Shown here in pieces: positions 53,656 through 64,000 of a DNA stretch of 64,000 nt. Every line of letters starts with the position of its first letter. Positions within the stretch are counted from its first letter, which is position 1. Under the pieces are notes generated by a model. That model saw only the letters and a list, made by a program, of their open reading frames with translations. It did no database searches and had not been told where the DNA came from. The DNA comes from Stramonita haemastoma. Its lineage: Eukaryota; Mollusca; Gastropoda; Neogastropoda; Muricidae. The stretch covers positions 65,147,824-65,211,823 of the forward strand of contig CM060322.1 of NCBI GenBank assembly GCA_030674155.1. The letters are read 5' to 3'. The translations under genes and the position numbers were made by a program.

Positions 53656-55964
53656 ATGTTTAAATATTTTTTAATCAGTTTTCTGAATTATAATGTTAAT
53701 GGACTACAGTCTAAAATTGACAACAGACATTTCGTTAGTTTTTTGCTCAAATTTGATATCATTTGCTTAACAGAAACTATTGTTGCAGCTGATTTTCATT
53801 TCTCAATCTTCAGTGGTTATTTAATGTTCATTTCAAAGGCCAAAAAACTGACACACCAAGGAAGGTATTCAGGGAGGGTAATTCTTTTAGTCAGGAAATC
53901 CTTTGATAATTTTGTGGACAAAGTTGAGGTTGAAACAGAAAATGTTATTGCTGTAAAATTGCACAAAGATTTGTTGGGCACGACCAAAGATATCATATTG
54001 ATTTGTACTTATATTCCTCCTTGTGATTCTGCATTTTGGAAAACTAAACAAGGGGTGTATGGTATGGAAGACCTAGAGCAATGTTTACTTGAGCTACAAA
54101 GTTCATATGATGATTGTAACCTGATTTTAACAGGGGATTTCAATGTTTGAACAGCTCATCATAACTACAATGCTGGGGATGACTGATGATTTTGATAATG
54201 TTCATGTTTTGGGGGATTTCCAAGTTCCCAGAAAATCATATGATATAGAAACAAATTTGTTTGTTAACCAGTTAATTGAGTTATGTAACATGTTTGATTG
54301 TGTTATTCTCAATGGGCTTTGCAATACAGATTTTGATGATTATACGTAAAGGATCTTCAGGTGCAAGTACTGTTGACTACTTTATTGTATCTTTGGAATT
54401 ACTAACATCTGTTAAAATACTCTCTTTGGTTGTAGGAAACTTAACAGAGTCTGTTCATCTCCCTGTTTGTATGAAGATAGAAGCTAATAGGAATATTTCA
54501 CAAATATTATATAATCAGAATTTCAAAAAGATAGTTTTTTATGATAAAAATATTTAATAATATGGAATGAAAATAAGAAAGAGGATTTTTTGAAGGCATT
54601 AAGCAGTACTGATATGCAGGAAAAATTTAGAGTGGTGACAAGTACGAAAGAAAACAATATAGAAGAGGCTTTAGATATATTTGTTAAGAGTTTGCAAGAA
54701 GCTAGTCCCTGCATGGAAAAAATATATTGCAAAACAACATGAGGAAAAGCAAATGGTTTGACGATGAATGCAAAGTTGCAAAGATAGAAGGTAGATCAAA
54801 ATTGAACCATTTTTAGAAAAACCAGAAATGAGGAGGACAGACTAATTTATGTTGAGAAAAGGAAAATGTATAAATGGTTGTTAAAGACAAAAAACAAGAG
54901 TATAGAAGAATGAAAGTGGAACCTCTAGCTTATAGCATGTCTAATTCTTCCCACATTTGGAAGGAAGTAAGGAGCATGGGATGTGGAAACCGAGTAGTGA
55001 TTAACAACTCTGTTAGTATGGCCTGGATGACTGGTACAATCATTTTAAATATGTATTTCAAAACCTTGAATTAGATATAGAAGGGAGTCATATTCATATT
55101 GATTTAAAAGAAGAAAATGAACATATTTTGAATAAAACTATTTCTGAAAAAGAAGTAGTGCAAGCAATATCAAAGCTTAAAATAGGAAAAGCCAGTGGCA
55201 TTGACAATGTATCAGCTAAAATGTTAAAAAGTGGAGGCAAATTGGTATGAGTTTTGGTTAAATTTTTCAACACTATTTTCAATTCAGGTGTTTATCCAAA
55301 ACAGTGGTCAAAAGCCATAATAATACCTATTTACAAAAAAGGAAACCCTGAAAATGCTGATAATAACAGGGGAGTGTCATTGTTGAGTATCATTTCAAAA
55401 TGTTATACAACAGTACTAAATGCAAGACTTTACAACTGGGTAGAAGAGAACAATATCATTTCTGAGTGTCAGGCAGGTTTCCATAGGGGATATTCAACAG
55501 TAGATCAGATATTTAATTTATACGCAATTGTCCAAAAGTATACGGTGAAGAAACGGAAAAAAATGTATGTAGCTTTTGTTGATTTTAAAAAAGCCTTTGA
55601 TTCTGTTCAACATTACAAACTTCTAGAATGTTTAATAAACCAAGGTGTAAATGGAAAGTTTGGGGGTTCTTTGAAGGCAGTGTATTCTTCCTTGGTCTCA
55701 TGTGTACGTGCAAATTGTGAACTGACTGAATTTTTTGAGTGCCCAGTTGGGGTAAGACAAGGTTATGTCTTAAGTCCTACATTATTTTCTGTTTTTGTTA
55801 ATCAGCGTGCAATTCACATGACTGGTAAGGGAAAATATGGCATACAACTTTTACCAGACATCATGGAATTGTTTATATTACTTTTTGCATATGATGTGGC
55901 TTTATTATCTACAACAGTACATGTTGTGCTAAACTGCAAATTGAAGAGTCTAATTTTGAAATAG
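53656..55964 (+). pseudogene. A2 ORF2: endonuclease and reverse transcriptase, catalytic Asp lost
   Basis: ATG 53656 is followed by 'ISFLNYNVNGLQSKIDNR', 'IICLTETIVA' (catalytic Glu), 'FISKAKKLTHQGRYSG' and 'LILTGDFNV' (about 54121-54147); a frameshift and stop follow. 'STVDYFIVSLELLTSV' and 'ESVHLPVCMKIE' (about 54450-54485) show Val in place of the Asp of the SDH motif. RT from 55094: 'KIGKASGIDNVSAKML', 'NRGVSLLSIISKCYTT', 'MYVAFVDFKKAFDSVQH' (about 55564-55614), 'VGVRQGYVLSPTLF' (about 55750-55792) and 'LLFAYDVALLS' (about 55879-55911), in which the first Asp of FADD is Tyr. The ORF is lost after 55964, where C2 sequence begins. Confidence 0.86.
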
Positions 55965-56280
55965 ACAAACACAGATGGAAGGAACACAACAGTGGATTTT
56001 TTTTTCACTTTGGATTTTCTTGGATATTGGAAAACAGCATAAACATTTGTCTGGTGTTGTGTTTCCTGTAGAAAGTGTTCCAGAAGACTGATTTGATTAC
56101 TTTACAATATTCCTAGACCTGAGGATATTGTGTATATCAGATAACTGTTTTGGTATATATCTCAACTGGTAACAGTTAAAGCAAGACTTTTATTAGTACT
56201 TTTTTTGCTCCTCTTAATTTGTGCAGCAAATACTGATATAGTTTTATCATACGTATTAATATATATACCTTTTCAGCAGC

Positions 56281-57762
56281 ATGGCTCCCTGTCTGAAAAC
56301 CTGGCCACAAAAAGATGGACTACGTATTGGTCATTTAAACATTAACAGCATTTTAAACAAACTAACTGATGTACATAGTATCCTACACAACTCAAATAAA
56401 CCATTTCATTTATTTGGATTTACAGAATCCAGACTTTCCAGTTTGGTATCTGATAATGAAATCCAAATACCTGGGTTTAGAGCAATCTGTAAAAACCCCT
56501 CTTCCTCCAAAACAACAGGAATAGTTGTATATATAAATGAGTCCATAAACTTTAAACGTATTCACCATCTTGAAACCCAACAATAAGAGTTTCTATGGCT
56601 AGAAATACAACTCAAACGAAGTAAACCCATTATGGTCGGATTTATATACAGAAATGCCTCTGAGAGAATTGATTGGGTTGATAGATTTTCCATAATGATG
56701 GATGCAGCATCTCTGGATGCTAAAGAACTTTTACTATTGGGAGATTTTAACATGAATCTACTTAAACCCCACCCTTTGTGGATAAACAAATTAAATTCCT
56801 ATAATCTCTGGCAAATTATTGACACACCAACATGCTTAACCTCCTCCAGTGCAACTCTCATTGACTATGTATATGTAACTAATAAGTAAAATATCAAAGA
56901 AATATGTGTTTCTAACTGTGGCTGCAGTGACCACCTTCCTACCTGTTTCACATGGAACAAAAAAGGAATAAAAATTCCCATAGCTGGTCACAAGGAAGAC
57001 ATTTATAGATCATTTGTTAAATTTGATGAAAATAAATTTCTTGCTGACTTGCTAAATTCCTCAATTAACCATGTTTACAACTTTACAGACCCAGAGAAAG
57101 CCATATATTTTTGGCTAGAAACATTTACCTCAGTCTATGATAAACATGCTCCTTTCAAAACCCAAAGAGTGAAGCATGCAACACAACCTAAATGGATGAC
57201 AACTGAGATTCTAAAAGAAACTTATTTAAGAGATGATTTATTAAACGCAGCAAAAATAAGATAATTTAAAGAACAAAGAAACAAAGTAAACTCATTAAAA
57301 CGTAAAGCCAAACAAAAATATTTCCAAAATCTTGCCTCATCGAAACACAATCCTAAAGCTGTTTGGCAGGCTATCAATCAATTAACCAATAAATACCCAA
57401 CTCAACCCATTGCTAATAAAATTTTGCCAGATGATCTCAACATTTATTTTACCACCATAAGTAAATCATTTATAAAACAAGATGAGACAGAATTAAACTC
57501 CTTAGAAGAGCTAAAAAGCTTTAGCTCATCAAAAAACATAAAATCAAAATTAAAAATCCCTTTCATAAGTGATTCTGAAGTGTTCAGATATCTAAATAGC
57601 TTGAAACAAACTAGTAGTAGGGGACCAGATGGTATTGACAGTAAAATTCTCAAGTTAGCAGCTCCTATCATCTCTGACACAATAACTTATATTTATAACT
57701 TATGCATTGAAAAATGCTACTTTCCAACACAGTCTAAAATTGCTAAAGTAATAGTGATGTGA
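56281..57762 (+). pseudogene. C2 ORF2: endonuclease and start of reverse transcriptase
   Basis: ATG 56281 with 'LRIGHLNINSILNKL', 'FGFTESRLSS' (catalytic Glu), 'LLLGDFNMNLL' (about 56731-56763), 'LIDYVYVTNK' and 'CSDHLPTCFTW' (about 56926-56955, Asp-His kept) gives an endonuclease like that of C1. Stops lie at 56584-56586, 56887-56889 and 57262-57264, all in one frame, so the copy has decayed by substitution and not by frameshift. RT starts with 'LKQTSSRGPDGIDSKIL' (about 57601-57650) and ends at 57762. Confidence 0.85.
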
Positions 57763-59362
<1,600 letters not shown>

Positions 59363-59734
59363 GTTTAAATAATTAGCAGTGTATCCAGTTAAGGTGACGC
59401 GTTTTGTTGAATGTATTCCGTTTTGTTCTTTTAAAATATTGGTTGAACTGTTGTTGTTGGTGATGCTGGTATGTAGGGGTAGGGAGGGGGTTTCTTAGCT
59501 TAGGTTGAAAGATTTTTGTAGATTAAGATTTTCCCAAGCTGTTAGACAAATAAGGCTCAAACTGACCCCGTATTTGAAGAGTGCTAGAGCAGAAGAAAAA
59601 AGTCTGAGAATGATCTTTGATCATTTGATCATTGATGGTTAAAAGGTGACCTTCAATGATCTAGAAAGAAATGAATAGCTCGTTGGCTGGCCCATACACA
59701 CATCCGCCCAAAGAGGCAATACACAGGGTTTAGT
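59363..59734. other. No gene seen
   Basis: Contains the small palindromic cluster TGATCTTTGATCATTTGATC (59610-59629). No open frame with a known domain. Confidence 0.45.
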
Positions 59735-59805
59735 TTGTTCTTTTATATCGAGGATAATGGAATAAGAACTTATGGGCTTTTTTTTTATCCAGTCCCTGTG
59801 TGTAT
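59735..59805 (-). mobile_element. LINE 3' tail, C1 family, minus strand
   Basis: Reverse complement reads CAGGGACTGGAT, an A-run, AAGCCCATAAGTTCTT (a decayed version of the hairpin), ATTCCATTATCCTCGATATA and AAAG. It corresponds to 23843-23897 of C1 and to the insert at 8193-8266. The 5' part of that element is not recognisable. Confidence 0.75.
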
Positions 59806-59869
59806 GCAGTTTTGTCAGTTTTGTCATCTGTTCCCACCGGCACAGAACGGCCTACTCTTACGAAAAGCG

Positions 59870-60040
59870 GAACAGGATTTAACGTGTGCGCAAGATGTTC
59901 TGCGTGCGTTCGCTCACGGGGCCTCAGTTTACAGTCTCATCCATAGACTTTTGGGGAGAGTGGAGTCAGCACTGATGTTAACTCCAGGGGAAAAACACGT
60001 AGGGACACACGTTAACCTACACCGCCTCAGATAGATACTA
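59870..60040 (+). mobile_element. SINE-like fragment sharing its core with S2
   Basis: TTTAACGTGTGCGCAAGATG, GTTCTGCGTG, CAGTCTCATCCATAGACTTT and GATGTTAACTCCAGGGGAAA. The first three align with 29038-29120. No tRNA-like head is visible. Confidence 0.5.
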
Positions 60041-60329
60041 ACGTAATAGGTCTACGGCTTTGTGATGTAGGCCTAGTGAGTGAGAAAGACATGGCGAGTG
60101 TGAAAAACACGATCTGCTGGGGACAAAGACTGGTTAGGCCTAGGTGTAGGCCCAGCCATGAGTCATCTGGATTTGGAAATTGTTCAGATAAAGATGATGA
60201 TCATAGTACTGTTGAAAGCATTCATTTGGCGTCTTCTCCATCAATAAAATTTGTGAAAGGGTCAGTCTATATGATGTCATAGATCAATTGAATTGTGGCA
60301 ATGCAAAGTGAAAAAAATAAAACACTTTT

Positions 60330-63300
60330 TCATTTTGTCATGGAATGTTAATAGGTTGCTGTCAAAACTCTCTGATGGAGATTTCGTATTGTATGTGCGT
60401 GTTGATTCGATTTTATTTGTCTGACAGAAACGTTCCTGGAAAATATCCAGCCAGATGTTTTTAGTGGCCATAAAGCCTTCTGTAAGTCGGTAATTAACGT
60501 TAGCCATCAAGGGAAGTGATCAGGAGGGGTGGTTTGCTTGATTAAGCATGAGTTAGCTGCTCTTGTGAGATGTTTAGATGTTCCATACCCTAACATTTAT
60601 TCTTTTGTCTGTGACTAATCTCTATTGTATATTTCAAGAAATGTATTGCTTGTTTGTGTGTATATCCAATCTGAAGGTTCTCCCTTTTATAACATGTTTG
60701 CCAATGATAACTGAATTGCTATGTTGGAAGAATGCTTAGTTGATTGTGTGGTGACACTGGATGAAGTAGATACAATATTGTGTGGAGACTTATACAGAAG
60801 GACATCAAACTTTCCTTGTCATCATGTAGTAAATGACTTTATTCCAGATCTTCAAAGTAAAAGCATGTCTCTCTGTAGTAATCGTTATTCTGAAGATTCT
60901 GTTATCAACAATTATGGTAAATTATTGTTGAATATGTGCACTGCATTTAGTTTAGAAGTTTTAAATGGTGTACGTAATGGCGACCAGCAAGGATACTTCA
61001 CATATATTTATGATGGTGGATGCAGTGTTCATGATTATTTTTTAGTGTCAGATGATTTCTTCTCTCAAATTTTTCACTCATGTCAATTGTTTGTTGCCAA
61101 GCATTCATGTTTAGATCACCTTCCTGTTCAATTACATATTAATCCATTATATAAAACTTATGCAATAGCTGAGGAGCCATCTTTTGTGGAAAGGTTCATA
61201 TGGAATAAAAACAAAATCTGAGCTTATAAAGATAATCTTTGTGATGAGAATATGTATGAAAACGTTTCAAATGCCTTACAGATGATTGATGAGAACATTA
61301 ATGCAGCTCTAAATTTGTTCAATGATTGCATAAAGTCAAGTGCTGAATGTATGAAGAAACAGTAACATACTATAAAATGGTTTATCAAATGCTACATGGT
61401 TTGATTATGAATGTAAACGTATAAAATATAGAGTCAGAAAACTTTTGAAGACTTACCTGAAAACATTAAAGAACAAAGACAAAAACTTGTACTGTGTCTT
61501 AAGAAGGAAATATAAATATATACTTGAAAGGAAAAGAAAACAGTATAATATGACTTTACTTGCAGACATGATGTCTTTAATCTCATCTCAAGTCCAGTTC
61601 TGGAAACGTGTTAAGAAGGCATTATTTAGAAATAGTCAGCCAAAGAATAATATATCAGTTGACAGATGGTTTCAACATTTCAAAACCCTGTTGGAAAGAG
61701 ACTTATTAGACAACTCTATGAATACTGATGTTGACATTGATGAAACAGAGGAAGATTTTGATCGTCCAATATCTAAAGATTAAATATATCGGGCACTTAG
61801 AAAAATAAAGAATGATAAAGCAGCTGGCCCAGATGAAATCATTGGAGAATTGCTAAAAAAAAAAACATGGAGGTGAAAATATTGTGCTTTCCCTTCTAAA
61901 ATTATTCAAGAAAATCTTTGATGGTGGTCTTTTCCCTGATAACTAGACTGAATCCATAATCCTAACATTACACAAAAAGGGTAATGTTGATAACCCTAAT
62001 GATTACAAGGGAATCTTTCTTCGTTATGAAAAAATGTTATTACAGATTAACACCAAGCTGGTTTTAAGAGAGGATACTCCACTATAGACAATATGCTTAC
62101 TCTGCTTGTGTTTGTTCAGAAACTGTTCATAACTGTAAGCTCTATGTGGCATTTATTGACTTTGAAAAAGCATTTGATTCTGTTAATCAAAACTTGTTAT
62201 GGCCTATTCGCCTGAAAAATGGTGTGAAGGGTAAATTATTACGAGATTTGAGAGCCATGTATCAAAATGTATGAAGCATAATAAGATGTGGTACTAAAAT
62301 GACTGATAACATACTGCACCACTGGCATTAAACAGGGTGATGTATGTAGCCCATATATAAGCCATTCTTGTTTTCTGTTTTTATTAATGAGCTAGCCAGA
62401 GAAGTCATCAATAATGGTAAACATGGTGCCTTTTTCTCCCAAGATTTAACAGAATTATTTATTCTCCTACTCGCTAATGATGCCTTTTTCTCCCAAGATT
62501 TAACAGAATTATTTATTCTCCTACTCGCTAATGATGTTATCTTGCTATTTGAAACAGTTGTTGGCTTACAAAAGCAGTTAAATAGCCTGAGCAGTGCCTC
62601 ATTAGCACTTAATCTTAAGGTTAATCTGAATAAGAGTAATATCGTTGTATTCAGGAAAAAGGTGGTTATTTGGCTGCTCTGAATAATGGTTGTGCAATGG
62701 AAAAGTCATGTCTGTGATTAATATATGTAAATACTTAGGAATCTGTTTTTCTACAAAGCTTATTTTCACAACTGCATGTAAAGATCTAGCCAGTCGAGGT
62801 TAACATAGCTTGTTATTAGTTTTTTAAAATTTGCCATTATTGATTAAAAACTCTTTTGACTTGCTGATTAGGATTTTTGATGCCCAAATACAACCCATTG
62901 TGTTACATGGTGCAGACATTTGGGGGTTGCATGCAGCTGTAACACACTGTGAATCAGTGCATCTCTTTACTTTACAGCAGTTTTTAGGCTAAGATAGACG
63001 TACGCCCAATGATCTTGTGTATAGTGAAACTAATAGATATCCTCTCTCTGTTGATGCTGCTGTAAGATGTATGAGATACTGGATTAAGATTCTACATATG
63101 GGTAAGAACAGGCTTCCTTTTAAATCTTACAAGATGCTTTATCATCTAGATGCCAAAGGGAAAAACATCTAGGCTACACATATACGTACCTGTTTGTGTG
63201 AACTCGGATATGGATTTGTTTGGCTAAATCAATGTGTTGGAAATCGTAGAGCGTTTATAAATGCTTTCAGGCAAAGATTGATTGACTACTGATGGCAGCA

Positions 63301-63662
63301 ATGGAGTGATCATATACAAACCAGTGAAATATATCAAATGTACAGGCAATTTATAAGTTCACATGATGTCAAACCTTATCTAAAGCTTGATATGGACATG
63401 CATTTAAAAAGAATTATGTCTAAGTTTAGACATGGTGTATCAGATATAAATGTTCATAAATTCTGATACAGAGAATTATGATGTTGATGACCTCAGGTTA
63501 CTATGCCCATTATGTAAGCAAGCTCCTGAAAATAAAGTACATTTTGTGTTATGCTGTCCATTGTTAGAGGACATTAAGCAGAATTATATCCCTGTAAAAT
63601 ATAGTAGACAGCCTAAATCATTTAGACTCTGTTTACTCATGGCGTCAAGTCAGCATGCGTAG
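60330..63662 (+). pseudogene. A3 ORF2: endonuclease, reverse transcriptase and C-terminal finger
   Basis: Heavily decayed endonuclease N-terminus (60330-60720), then an open piece 60721-61221 with 'VHDYFLVSDDFFSQ' and 'CLDHLPVQLHI' (Asp-His kept). RT is read in fragments: 'KIKNDKAAGPDEIIGELL' (about 61804-61856), 'HLLTLKKHLILL' region and 'DFEKAFDSVN' (about 62159-62190), then 'FSVFINELAREVINNGKHGA' (62369 onward). The catalytic motif is 'LLLANDVILL' (about 62521-62548) in place of LLFADDVxLL. C-terminal 'DAQIQPIVLHGADIWG' (about 62881-62927), 'RTPNDLVYSETNRYPLSVDA' and 'LLCPLCKQAPENKVHFVLCC' (about 63497-63556) finish the ORF. More than ten lesions. Confidence 0.8.
62427..62534. repeat. 54 bp tandem duplication at the A3 RT catalytic motif
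   Basis: TGCCTTTTTCTCCCAAGATT starts at 62427 and at 62481 and the 54 bp units are identical. In frame it doubles 'FFSQDLTELFILLLAND' (18 codons). Confidence 0.95.
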
Positions 63663-63865
63663 CCTGACCTTATATTTATGTAAAGCTTTCAGAATAAGAG
63701 ATATTTTGTTATCGTAAGTCACTTTTGTAACTGACTTTCTTGTTATACAATAACTTTTTTTTCTTCTTTTTTGGTTATTACTGTTGTTTTTATCCCCCAC
63801 CAAATACTAAGCCATGTATGGGCCAATGGCCTTTTTGTGAATAAATCTTTGGAGTTGGAGTTTAG

Positions 63866-64000
<135 letters not shown>

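Larger units (their letters stand above)
49387..55964 (+). mobile_element. LINE family A, copy A2, carrying a Gypsy-type insertion
   Basis: ORF1 in two pieces (49388-49603 and 53132-53557) around the LTR element 49604-53131, then ORF2 (53656-55964). The 5' end is cut by X2 and the 3' end is lost just after the FADD motif, where element C2 begins. Confidence 0.83.

Noticed and set aside
60076..60282. Short host gene upstream of A3
   Set aside because: 68 codons without a domain; more likely remnant ORF1 or leader of A3.

Overview
The window is eukaryotic DNA from an animal, most likely a mollusc and probably a gastropod (inference). Three things point there: a host gene split into phase-consistent exons with GT/AG introns; a very high load of (CA)n, (CT)n, (GATA-free) G/T-rich and minisatellite tracts; and tRNA-derived SINEs whose body motifs I recognise from molluscan genomes. 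There is no sign of bacterial gene organisation. No rRNA or functional tRNA gene was seen.

Layout. 1-3240 (-): a non-LTR (I-like) retrotransposon whose ORF1 carries an SGNH-hydrolase domain. 3298-8337 (+): the wreck of a Gypsy-type LTR retrotransposon (nucleocapsid/protease, then RT, RNase H and integrase), split by a 2.2 kb microsatellite-rich insertion and by a 74 bp LINE-tail insertion. 8338-13970 (-): a DIRS-type retroelement (gag, RT/RNase H, tyrosine recombinase fragment), interrupted at 9304-11223 by an RTE-like LINE with an 11 bp target-site duplication. 14774-23955 (+): a long CR1-group element (C1), again with an SGNH ORF1, then ORF2, a tandemly repeated 3' UTR and a (CTTGC)n tail. 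24165-28690: fragments of an I-like RNase H, two copies of one SINE, and a Rex1-like LINE. 29617-42538 (-): four exons of a host macro-domain gene; its 10.4 kb intron is filled with nested LINEs, SINEs and minisatellites. 41357-42807 and 47917-49386 are near-identical direct copies that include one of these exons. 43618-63868 (+): three copies (A1, A2, A3) of one LINE family; a fourth (A4, -) lies at 31424-38374. A2 has a Gypsy-type LTR element (49604-53131) inside its ORF1. A second CR1-group copy (C2) lies at 55965-59360. A SINE head begins at the right-hand edge.

How it fits together. Only the macro-domain gene looks like host coding sequence under constraint. All four exons keep an open frame, their phases match (1-1, 1-0, 0-0, 0-0) and every boundary is AG/GT. 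Essentially everything else is transposon sequence in various stages of decay, with at least five nesting events that can be read base by base (target-site duplications or restored reading frames). The most interesting signals are the retrotransposon ORF1 hydrolases, the common 3' hairpin shared by several LINE tails, 3' UTRs built of tandem units with microsatellites at equivalent positions, and the exon-containing duplication. Assignments are by eye; clade names are given only where motifs allow, and no searches were run.
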